Source of the DNA: Mucor racemosus
Taxonomy: Eukaryota; Mucoromycota; Mucoromycetes; Mucorales; Mucoraceae
Assembly: GCA_027405735.1 (NCBI GenBank)
Contig: JAPEHQ010000033.1
Span: 1 to 26,814 of the forward strand
DNA length: 26,814 nt
Direction of reading: 5' to 3'
Position 1 is the first letter of the stretch. The number at the start of each line of letters is the position of its first letter. This document shows, in pieces, positions 10,329 through 22,422 of this stretch. Made by a program: the position numbers and the translations under genes. The notes under the pieces were generated by a model, which saw only the letters and a program-made list of their open reading frames with translations, was not told the DNA's origin and did no database searches.

Positions 10329-13300
10329 ATGGACTTGATCTATCCAAATTATAGATGCTATCCACCAGCACCCAATTGGTATTCGTTGTATGCCGCTGCA
10401 ATTGTTGAGCCCAATTTCTTTTTATATTCAAGTAGAAACCTTGTTGTGGTTCTTGACTTGAAAGATTTCAGGTACTACAATTCGTTCACTGCGGCTGAAG
10501 ATAAAGTTGATATTATTGCAGCATATGGGAATCATTGTTATACAGCAGGAGGAGATAAATCAGTAAGACTATGGGATTTTACATTGGGGTCTATGCTATC
10601 AGTTCATAATGAACATACTGTAAGTTTCATGAATATCCGAAATATGGTAAACATTGATATTTATGCAAATGATAAATATAGAAAGATATTACTGTTTTAA
10701 GCATCATACGTCAAGGATCAATTGTTGTTTCGGCTGATAAGTCTGGAAAAATAATATTGGCAGATGCTTCTTTGAAATCATGCAAATCACAAGAAATTAA
10801 AGTTGCTTCATCAGTTACATGTATGGCTACAGTACAAGTCGAAAGCCGAGATTTTTTAGCTGTAGGCTATGAAAATGGCATGGTATTTATCTATGATATC
10901 CAAAATGATTTGTCAATGGACATTGTAGGTCAAATTATGGAAGATACAGATCCAATTCAATCGCTAGATTGGCAAATATTAGATCAACAAACGGAATGGC
11001 CATTGTTAGCTTTCAGTACAAAGCGTAAATCTCAAATATTTATTTGGGATTTCTCAAAGCAATCCATTGTATCTTCAATTAGATTACCTCGTCCTCCTTT
11101 ACAAATTACAGAAAGTCAAAAGTCTGCCACTTGGGTTCAAGTGATTTGGCAGCAGAACCAAAAGAATACGCTTTATTTTTCCAGTTATTTAGGGTCCATA
11201 CTATGCGCTGATTTGACAAACCCTCGACAACCACACATTAATAATAAAAAGAGAATGGATAAACATTCTAGGCAAGTTTTTGCAATGAAGTTTTTCAATC
11301 AAGGCACCAATTTAATCAGTATTTCAATGGACGCACAATTGATTAAATGGGATACTCAACTTGGAAAGGATATACAAGTCATTAGGACACAGACAAAATA
11401 TCCTTACGCTATGGAATCACTTGCTTGGGATGAAGGGCAATTAGCAATTGCTATGGGAGATAAAGAAATCAAATATTGGAAGTTTTCCACTGCAAATGAT
11501 ATTGTACAGCCTCAAGGAAATCCAAATTATTATGCAGCTACCATATTTTGGAAAGGACTCCAGGGGAAAGTTCAAAAGGTAAATTTAACGCCACATGGAC
11601 GATAGAAACTTATATTAAAGTTAAAAATTAGATTAGAGTACATCCCTCGATAGAAGGAATGGTTGCTTATTCAAATGAGTTTGGACATGTAGGAATATGT
11701 AATTCTTTAGTGCATGATAATGCTGTAAAATTCAGCAAACATCACACGATGGAAAATGCGCCATTTATTGATTGGGGACCAAACATGTGCGACATATTGA
11801 ACAGAGAAGATATGCAATTTACGCTGATATCGTGTGGTGGTAAAGGTACTGTGTATGTATATAATGTTAATAATACCAAGGCCCCACCTGTTAAATTATG
11901 CGACATAATGGAGAAAATAAATCCTAATTGGTTCAACAAACTCAAAAGTATTGATTCACATCGTCATGCTATGAAGATAGATCAAAAATTTGCATACATG
12001 GCTTTTGGCCATACAAATGGTCGCCTTGAAATCTACAATCTAAAGACACTTAAACTGATTTATACCACCGATTATCAACGACAATGCATCACATCACTTG
12101 ATTGGAAATGTAAGAAGGCTTGTTGTGGTTATTAGATTTTTCAATTACTAACTTGTTGATTGTAGATATTGGAGATAAAATATACCTAGCATCTGGCTCT
12201 CGTGGTGGTCAAATCGTAGTTCACAACATTGCAACAATAGATCTAGACAATGTACAAGGTAAGACTAATGCATTATTGTGAACTCTTACCTAAAATTATT
12301 GTCTAGACGCTCCTATATTGGCTCAACACAACAACCTGGTCGAATTCAATTTGCATAAAGAAAGCGTCAGTGATGTTAAATGGAGTTCTCATAAAGATAA
12401 AGCTTTACTTGCCTCAGCTTCAGACGACAATTACGTTTATGTGTGGAACGTTGACAACTCAAATCCCGTTGCCATGTTTAATGAACATCGAAGCCGCGTA
12501 TTTTCAATTGAATGGAATCACATTAATTTTGATTTACTGTTTAGTGGAGGTCAAGATAAATTTATATACGAGTGGGATTACAAGGATTTCGTATACGAAG
12601 AAAAGAAAAATGTTGAAGCAACAAAATACCATAGAGAAAGATTTGCATTACTTCAAAAGAAAAAGAAAAGAAAAGAAGCACCCTTCAAAAATGAATCAGT
12701 ATCATCCGCAACTACAAATACCTCAACTCCAGTAAAGAAAAAATCAAAAACCTCATCAGAACCCCCTGGATATATTTTGAGTGTAGCCCAAAATTCAGAA
12801 AATTCAACTAGTCGCATAAAACGAGAGCAATATTGTGTAATTCTAGCCGACAAATTACTTGATGGCAAAGTTACAGAAGTAATAGAAGCTATTAAAAGGG
12901 ATATAAATGAAGAGCAACTGAAAGATGCTACTGTCGATAGATACATAAATTTTTTGGGTGTCGACAATACGCAAAAAGAACAGCACGAAAATATCCATGA
13001 ATTATTGTATGGCGATAAAAATGACATTAGACGCTTGATTGAACTTGAAGGTAGGGTATTCTTTGTATGCACGCAGACAAATATTGAAATTTAATGTTAT
13101 TTTGACAGTGGATTCTCTGAATAAAAGCGAGGGAAATGTGTCAGGTTCGGGTTTTGTGGTAGAACAAGATGTACCAAACGGTTACGATGTCAAACTAGCT
13201 ATGGACATCATGCGCTGTCATTTTTCTGCATTTAATCAAGATACAACAAATAACAACACAAGTAATGGTCTGACAGATTGGATTTTATTAGCATTGAGTC

Positions 13301-13879
13301 CTATGGGTAAGTTCAATGAAAGCCATTTTGGATTTGCACTAAAATAAACAATTTAGTGAGCAAGGAAAAATGGTTGGAACTTATGCTAAAACAGGCAAAG
13401 AAAATGGAGGATGCAAAGCAATTTAATCTAGCTGCTTCCTGCTATATTGCTTGTAGTCATGTATATGATGCCATTGATATGTATAGACGACATGAAATGT
13501 TTTGGGAGGCCATCGTTGTAGCGAAATTAAGATTACCACCTGCGGATCCAATTATCAAATCACTTTTTACAGACTGGGCAAAAGAGCTTCAAAAAGGGGA
13601 TCAAGATACATTGACAGCAACATGGTAAATATTAAAAAGAACACATTAAGATACAATCCGCAATTCTAACTTTATGTTTTCTTTATCTTTAGTTACCTCT
13701 TATCAGATACAGAAGGCTCTGTTGGAAATGCAATTGATTGTTTAGCCAGAGATGGCAAAGAATCAGGATTATTTTATGCTGCTTGCTTGGCAGCAGCTAG
13801 CGCAGATAAAACTCAAAAGCAACGCATAGAGCGTTGGGCTTCATTGATGGTGGAACGTATAAAGAGCAAGAATAAATAG
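10329..13879 (+). CDS. GEMIN5: Gemin5-like WD40 protein (SMN complex / snRNA recognition)
   Basis: Gemin5 binds snRNA precursors for Sm-ring assembly through tandem WD40 propellers. Exons are 10329-10619, 10682-11578, 11632-12109, 12166-12258, 12307-13050, 13109-13306, 13357-13624 and 13693-13879, giving 1051 aa in one uninterrupted frame. The N-terminus (YPPAPNWYS) matches the PPSPNWY opening of animal Gemin5. WD-type repeats with terminal W-D pairs follow through about residue 650 (KSVRLWDF, SQIFIWDF, AQLIKWDTQ, YVYVWNVDN, FIYEWDYKD). A lysine-rich patch (KKKKRKEA, about residue 703) could be a nuclear localisation signal. The C-terminal helical part (FNLAASCYIACSHVYDAIDMYRR, YAACLAAAS) resembles the TPR-like module. 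The protein ends there, shorter than the roughly 1500-aa animal protein, without its distal RNA-binding region. AATAAA lies at 13907-13912. Confidence 0.88.
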
Positions 13880-14189
13880 ATACATTCGCTTTTTTTAATC
13901 TTTTACAATAAATTGATCAACTGTTAGTAGTTATGGGTATTACTGAAATAAATTGCGCACGTTTATCTTGGCTGTGGAGTTGCTCAGGTACAGTATATTA
14001 TCGTTTCGTAATAATTCTCCGAAAACATCTTGTAGGTAATCTATAAAAATAATACGGCTTTGAAAATTACCATCATTCAAAGTTTTACTCAGGAATTGCT
14101 CTTATACGATAAGACCGATTTCATTATTTGCTTGATCCTAGCTGTAATATATTTAATGTAGTTACATACAGTTGATTAAAATCCATGCT
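13880..14189. other. 3' flank of GEMIN5-like gene, no gene seen
   Basis: AT-rich sequence after the stop codon, including the AATAAA at 13907. The left edge of repeat copy B is somewhere near 14120-14200 and fades into diverged sequence, so it cannot be placed exactly. Confidence 0.4.
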
Positions 14190-14722
14190 AAATATTTTTG
14201 GAAAAAAATAGATGCGAAACACATCACACTACAAATTTTATTATACGTGAAAAGGGTGTTTCTTTATTAATTTCGGTAGTTGTCATTGCCATATCTGCTG
14301 GTATTATTGGCTGATTTAGAGCTATTTCATATTTGAAATGATTTGCTGAGCTGCACATACCCTCAAAAAAAGGGCACATTCTATTACTGCAATTTAACCA
14401 GTAAATTAACAGAAGATGTTAAGATTTGGATTCTGGATACAGTTACAGCTGCAGTATATATTTTAACAATTTCAGCCCAGTTGAACCAATATTCATTGAT
14501 TGCAAGCATTTTTCCAATTACTTTGTTTTTAAGCAGAAAAAAGAGAGGTTTTTTTTTTAAAAAATGTTGTGTGCTAAAATCTTTCGAAAAAGATTGTAAG
14601 CTAATGAAAACAAGATATGTCATTTATAAATTAACTGTACATTAAGTGCAACTTCAAAATCCAAGATCAAACCATTATTTGATTTTATAAAAATTTTCAA
14701 AGAATATCTGAAACAATCCATA

Positions 14723-14994
14723 TGTAATGATCTATAATTTTGGACTAACAACAAAGGTGGATAATATGCTTATAGATATTATTCTTGCTGTTATAAATTT
14801 GTGATCACTGGATTGATGAAGGTTGGTGTTCTTATTTGTAAATTAGATATTTATTAGTGAATAAATATAAGTAAAGGGAGTGTAACAAGACAGATAAATC
14901 TACAAGGGATCATGTAATGATTTCCTTGTAGTATTTATATAAGGAATGAGGCAAGGTTTTGCATGAATGAAACTGAAATGTTTGACTCATTACA
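14723..14994 (-). mobile_element. Solo LTR, 272 bp, inverted, TSD CCATA
   Basis: This is the reverse complement of the LTR at 4539-4810 and exactly the same length. It is flanked by its own 5-bp duplication, CCATA, at 14718-14722 and 14995-14999. By eye only about four substitutions separate the two copies, one of them in the internal palindrome. Different target duplications show that the two insertions were independent events and not products of repeat duplication. Confidence 0.85.
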
Positions 14995-15492
14995 CCATAC
15001 AAGAAGACTTTAAAAAAGTATGCGTTTTTATTCCTCCATTTTCACAACAACTCAGGGAGGCTCAAACTTTGTAATTATGTGCATCAACGCTAGATGTACC
15101 TACTGTTATAGTGAAAGCTCATTTGGATCCATATTCAGCAAGAACTGATGAGCTTAATGACCTTCCAGTAGTAAATGTTTTGAGTTCTGTAAATGGTTTT
15201 CAAATGTTTTCGTTTAGTATTCAGTTGAATCACGTAAAATCTTCAATGATGCACCTTCACTTTATAGGACATTGCTATTTCTTGGAAAATAGAAATATTA
15301 ATTCCAGAATATTAGTGCACTGGCCAAATATTGACCAAAGTTGACCAAGATTTACCTAAAATTGGTTATAAAAAATTGAACATCTAAATTAAAGTATTAA
15401 TTCATTATAGAGTATTCACAAGATAGATCCAACTCTAAGCTGCTTTGCATTTTTTGTTTCAGCGAAAAATATTGATTTTTCATCGAGATAAT

Positions 15493-15503
15493 CAAAATAA
15501 TAG
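15493..15503. repeat. Left 11-bp direct repeat flanking the Crypton
   Basis: CAAAATAATAG, preceded by CATCGAGATAAT exactly as in copy A, then followed by Crypton sequence starting GGACTTATC. The partner is at 18397-18407. Confidence 0.85.
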
Positions 15504-15712
15504 GGACTTATCTTCAAGTTCGCATACTGAGTCCCGGACTCAAGTCCCACCCTAATGAGGGACTTCAAATCAATAAATGTCTTATGATCAGCTTTCTGCA
15601 TGAAATGTTTCACAAATAAATATTACTGAGAGCTGTCATCGAAGAGAATATTCTTAATTTTAACAAATAAATAATAAACAAACCATTTGAAAAAGAATAA
15701 TCCACTTATACA

Positions 15713-18072
15713 ATGACTAAGAAAACTGCAACTGCATCTATTGATAGTAGAATGTCCGCTTCATCTTCTACCTTGATTGATAATGATATTGATATGATCA
15801 ATATGATTGTCACTAATGATATTGATACGGTCAATACTGATATGGTTGACAACAACCAAAATGATGGTTCCAATGTAATATATGACATGGCAAGGAGTCT
15901 TGAAATTACTGCTGAACAAGCTCAAGATAATAGGCCCATAAACACTAAAAAAGCATATTCAGCGAAAGCTAAAGAGTTTCTTACATGGGCAGAGAAAACC
16001 TTTGTACATGAAGATAAATTGCAAAGAGGAATTGTTTCTGGGGAAAAATTAAATTATTTTCTACACAAGGAGGTGAAAGCAAAGAATATTGCTAATGAAT
16101 TTAGCTTTTGATACTAACTGTCTTGTACGCCCTTATTATCCCAGGTTTTAAATCGTTTCTCTCGCAGAAAAACGAAAACAAAAGCAGCTCAAAGAATCAA
16201 ATTTTCAACTGTCGAACAATACATAGCAGCAATTACAGATCTATACAAGACACAAGTTATAAAGAAAATAAATTGTAATAAAAATCCAAGAAAAGTAATT
16301 GCAAGCGTATTGAAAAGTGCTAAAGAACGAGAATTCCAGACCAAAAGATCTAATTGCGAAGATCGTGGAGAAGGAACACTTGCCGATGGTTATACTTCAT
16401 TAGATCAAGTAGCAAATGTCATACAGTTCTATTTGAATAGCCAAAGAAATCATGGAGAAAACTTGAGAGATGCTGCCGCATTTCTTTTCTCCCATTATTT
16501 TCTACTACGAGGACAATCTATCAGGCATGCTGAATTGACAGATTTTCAAACAGTTAATTTAGATAATGAGAGTATCAGGCCTGACATAGAATGTCCTGCT
16601 CTGGTGATGGTGTTGCGACAGGGAAAAACAAACAAAAATAACCGCTTGGAACTTGGTGGCTGCATCCGTAACACTCGCGTTGAAATTTGCCCTATAATGT
16701 CTCTTGGCCTATATTTGTTTTGGCGTTTTCATGTTGAGAATGAGCCGTTTCCCGACTTCACTACTTCTCATAATTGGTATTTTATAAAGCTTTTTAAATC
16801 TGATAACCAGGATTTAAAGAAAATCTGGAGCTACAACAGCCATCGTGATGCCGTTATAAGAGGATTAGATGGAGCAAAAATTTTCTCTAAAACAAAAACA
16901 CATATAAACCGTGGCTCTTCTGCGAGGATGGCTGATCTTGCTGGTGTTCACGAAGACCAAATTCGTCGTCTCGGTCGTTGGAATAACACAACAATGAATG
17001 GTGCTTACCTTACTGGTTTGCCCAGGGAAGCAATGCGAGCAATGGCGGGTTTTACTATTCAGCAAGGACAATTTTACATTCCCAGGGCCTCACTGGATCC
17101 TCCTGAAGATTTGACCAAGTTGATTTTTCCTCTACTGGATGAATGGAACGATCGATTACTAGCTAAGAATGTTGGTAAGAATAATGGTGACCCTATGGAA
17201 GTTACCGTGGCTGCAAAAGCTTGCTTTCAACTGTTTTTTATGTTGAGAAAAATTATTATTCAAGATTCAATTGTGATGATGGAGAAATTCCCCAATCATC
17301 CATTATGGCAAAATGAATTGTTTTCTAATCCTATGTTTTTAGAATATAAAGAGTAAGCACTTGTTTGTGTTTTATATAGTATAAACTAATAAATCTTCTT
17401 CAAAGACGCATGACAGTGATCATGAAAGATAACAATGACCCTGCAAACATTTTGCTCCAACGTTGTGTTCCAATTTTAGAGGAAAAGATACGCATAATGC
17501 ATAATGACCTTTCTTCAAAATTGAATGATCATCTCACTACTCAAGAAACAACTAATGATTATATAACCCGTCTAATTACAGGTCAAGCAAGTATAAACCT
17601 CAGCGTGAACTTACCAGATTTACAAAATGGCCAATCTCACATCTCAGCAACCACAAAACCACAACAAAACTTGATGTCAAATTCCAATCCACCACCACCA
17701 ACATTATCCTCATCATCATCAAATTCTCTTGAAGTTACAGAAAAGGTACCACATTACCAAATGAGTCGAGGAATTGTGTCCATCAAAGACTTGTGGAGAG
17801 AGTGGAAACATGGTTTGTGCGGTGGATATGCGGTACAAGATTTGGAAGAAAAGTTTGGAACAAGATGGAGACGAGCAGAGAAGGAAAAGAAGTTCTTCAA
17901 TAGAAGAAAACTTATCATCAAGACAATCGAGGATTACGCCATGAAAAGGAACATTAGTTTAGAAACTGCAGTAAATATTGCAGAACGAAGAAGATCACAG
18001 AAAGGATACTCGTTGCATTGGTTGGCGAATAACAAAATTGAAATCTTTGGAGTCAATGATGGCTCATTGTAA
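15713..18072 (+). CDS. Crypton tyrosine recombinase with C-terminal GCR1_C domain
   Basis: Predicted to excise and integrate the Crypton by tyrosine-mediated strand exchange. Exons are 15713-16072, 16145-17352 and 17406-18072, giving 744 aa with no frameshift. The introns are GT-AG and have ACTAAC/ACTAAT branch-like sites. Residues about 1-60 are Asp/Ile/Asn-rich and low complexity. A core-binding-like region follows (TKKAYSAKAKEFLTWAEK). Catalytic motifs: LLRGQSIRHAEL with Arg about 247, HINRGSSARMADLAG with His373 and Arg376, then LGRWNNTTMNGAYLTGLP with the presumptive nucleophile Tyr about 408. The C-terminus, about residues 642-732, reads SIKDLWREWKHGLCGG...FGTRWRR...FFNRRKLIIKTIE, the pattern of the GCR1_C DNA-binding domain. 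Expression would use its own promoter between the element end and 15713. A stand-alone domesticated gene is unlikely because element ends and target duplication are present. Confidence 0.9.
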
Positions 18073-18288
18073 TAGCTTTTTCTATTCTTTCTTTGCATTT
18101 CTTTATATTTTATTATTATTTTTATATATACATATATATTCAATAAATAAACATCATTCAGCTTACTGTAAATACAACAAGTATCATAATATCATATTGA
18201 AGTCTAAGCATAACATTTTACAAAATAAAGTCGATCTTGCCATGATTGTATTGACATAAATTTATTATTTTTTCCCTGGGGACTTGAT

Positions 18289-18314
18289 CCGTAAATAAGT
18301 GCACTTATTTACGG
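18289..18314. repeat. 26-bp perfect palindrome near the Crypton right end
   Basis: CCGTAAATAAGTG at 18289-18301 is followed immediately by its exact reverse complement to 18314. A second AATAAG...CTTATT stem follows within 30 bp. Candidate roles are a recombinase or GCR1_C binding site, or a 3' end signal. The sequence shows only the symmetry. Confidence 0.7.
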
Positions 18315-18396
18315 TTGTTTCTCAAATAAGTGAGCTTATTAGCATACTGGGTTCTAATCGTGTAGGGGACTTCCGGGACTTCCGAGGACTTCGACA

Positions 18397-18407
18397 CAAA
18401 ATAATAG
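18397..18407. repeat. Right 11-bp direct repeat flanking the Crypton
   Basis: CAAAATAATAG, followed by TCGATATTACATC exactly as in copy A. It is identical to 15493-15503. Confidence 0.85.
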
Positions 18408-18753
18408 TCGATATTACATCTTACAGCTTATGATAACTGGGTTCCAAAATTTATTTTAAAAAATGGACGAAAAATGATGAAAAAAACAAAATCGCTTAAT
18501 TGCTCATGAACTGCAAAGTAAGTTGACCTAGTATATTAAATAGCTTTTGTACAGTTTTGGATTTTGCATCTATCTAAATAAAATTCAGACAAACATTTCA
18601 CATTAAATTTTGCGCAAAATACAATTAAAATTTTAGAGGTTTTTTGAAGATACACATCACTTTTTATAAGTATATTTCAAATTAAAGTAATTGAAATGAT
18701 GTGAACAAAAATTATCTATCGATCGAGCTATTGCTGAACCTTCTAACTGCATT

Positions 18754-19029
18754 TTGCATAGAGAAATCAAGATTTTTGTCCAAATTTTTTCAGATTCAGA
18801 ATTTAGGATGAGGGTATACAGGGGGAAAATGGAAGCTAGAAATGAAGGTATCTTTTTATACACATTTTTGAGCATATCTCCACGAAAAATCAATATTTTG
18901 AAAAAAACTAAATTGGATCCGAGAGAGCTCAACGAGCTTGATGACATGAATGTAAAAAAAGCGTTGCTCAGTATAACCAATATTTTGAAACCTATTATAG
19001 AAATGTCCAAAAAAATGAAAAAAAAATAA
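18754..19029 (+). pseudogene. Conserved reading frame in repeat copy B
   Basis: A 91-codon frame, MHREIKIFVQIFSDSEFRMR then VYRGKMEARNEGIFLYTFLS, ending in a lysine-rich tail. Upstream codons stay open for at least another 15 residues (DRAIAEPSNCILHRE), so the shown ATG need not be a real start. The copy A counterpart is cut by an LTR. The pattern loosely recalls the C-terminal end of repetitive, lineage-specific proteins of Mucoromycota, but this is memory-based and weak. Treat it as a possible remnant only. Confidence 0.3.
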
Positions 19030-19170
19030 AAGTGTTCAGAATTTTTTATATTCAAATATGTTATAGAACACTTTAAAACAAGTAAGTTTTATTATTAAAA
19101 GATGTTAGTATAGCTTAATTATTTTTAGAGATATGAAGCCTCAAAGTTTTCAATCCTTTAGCAGTGAAAT

Positions 19171-19533
19171 TAGGAATGGGCTTCGATTCGAGTTTGAATC
19201 GAGTTTTAACGGAAACGGCCATTCGATTCGAGTTGGAAAACGGCCCGTTCTTTTGTAACCCAGATAAAAAACGGGGTGGGAGCAAGTATTGGTTTGCCTT
19301 AAGGAGGCTGTTAATAGCAACATTGTCAAGTTAATATGAGATTATGAATTGATAATAGCATATTTGGCAGTTTCACAACTTGAAGTATTTTTTCAATCCT
19401 GTTTTCGAGCTTAGCTAACAAAAAAAGAAAAGAAGAAACTCGAATACCCTCATTCGAGTTTGCATAAAAAACGGCCCGTTAAAGCAGTCAAACTCGGTTA
19501 ACCGTAATACGATGCGTTGTTTGTGAAATCCTA
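19171..19533. mobile_element. hAT-like MITE, 363 bp, TSD AGTGAAAT
   Basis: It is flanked by the 8-bp duplication AGTGAAAT at 19163-19170 and 19534-19541. Copy A has the single, empty AGTGAAAT at 5169-5176. Ends are TAGGAATG and GAAATCCTA, a short inverted terminus TAGGA(A/T)T of the kind used by hAT elements, which make 8-bp duplications. Subterminal regions repeat TTCGAGTT/AACTCGAA several times and contain two copies of AACGGCCCGTT. There is no transposase, so it is non-autonomous. A truncated relative lies at 3637-3898. Confidence 0.85.
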
Positions 19534-20096
19534 AGTGAAATACGCGTAAAAAATCTGAAACATTAGCACTGAAAAATTAATACCAACTGCAAAAAATAGG
19601 ATATTTCCGGATACTTATTTTTGGATTAAAGCTGAACATCTCAGGTACATTGGCATATAATTTTTTCTTGGTGTTATTTAGTGAGAAAAAAAGTATAGCA
19701 GGGATGAAAAACGAGACCCAGTTTTCAAGGAAAAAGCAGTGAATTTTACGTGTTTTTGAGTCTTTCGTGAAATATAAAATACATTTAGGAATAGGTAGCA
19801 TAATGCAATCAGCTCATATGTACTTAGTAGTGCTTAAGGTATAATGTTCGATGTTTTTATAAGACGTTCCTAAAAGGAACAAGTTTAATGACAAATGCTA
19901 CTCTTCTTGCACTTACTATACCTTGTCCATCTCATGTCGTTTGTATGTGATTTATCATTTTAGTGTATTATATAGCAAGTAGATCCAGTAACATTCCCGC
20001 TACCAAGCCAAGCTTACAAGTAACGGCTTTCAAGCCGAAGATTTGCTAATACTTATATCTGTTTATATATATTTGATTTAAAGAATTGAGCGCTTA

Positions 20097-22203
<2,107 letters not shown>

Positions 22204-22422
22204 ATTTGTATTTAGTTTCTCTCTTTTAAAAAATTACGGGAAATTCTTGTGTTTTTTGTATGCAAAATGAATAAATTATGATGTTTAATATATAGTAAAT
22301 AAGTCACGAAGGTGTAATGTAATGTATTGGGAGTGTTTAGATTGCTACTGCGCTTTTCGTAGTGAAATATATCCTTTCTTTTTCGTTTCATATACATATA
22401 TATCTCCATTATATATTTTTAC

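Larger units (their letters stand above)
15504..18407 (+). mobile_element. Crypton DNA transposon, complete, 2904 bp
   Basis: A tyrosine-recombinase transposon inserted in repeat copy B. Boundaries come from comparison with the empty site in copy A at 4124-4134; the insertion adds 2904 bp including one CAAAATAATAG. There are no terminal inverted repeats, as expected for Cryptons. Each end instead carries several GGGACTT/AAGTCCC words and one directly repeated GCATACTG motif (left about 15521, right about 18341). The single gene at 15713-18072 is intact, so the copy may be recent and possibly functional; activity is not shown by sequence alone. Confidence 0.88.
14190..20096. repeat. Dispersed repeat, copy B (nested insertions)
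   Basis: The second copy of the repeat at 3120-5735, same orientation. Removing the solo LTR (14723-14994), the Crypton (15504-18407) and the MITE (19171-19533) leaves a continuous sequence that aligns with copy A. It retains about 270 bp (about 15000-15265) that copy A has lost. Fragments of reading frame (for example QLNQYSLIASIFP near 14480, comparable to HLDQYSLTTSIFP in A near 3400) suggest a decayed coding element, but no known domain could be named. Confidence 0.8.

Noticed and set aside
15504..18407. Reading the Crypton edges as a cut-and-paste DDE transposon with an 11-bp target duplication
   Set aside because: No terminal inverted repeats and no DDE transposase. The only gene is a tyrosine recombinase, so crossover-site direct repeats explain the flanks better.
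18657..19055. 132-codon minus-strand frame (and its 4729-5013 relative)
   Set aside because: It is antisense to the plus-strand frame conserved between the repeats, hydrophobic because of the A/T-rich complement, and in copy A it runs across an LTR junction. No independent support.
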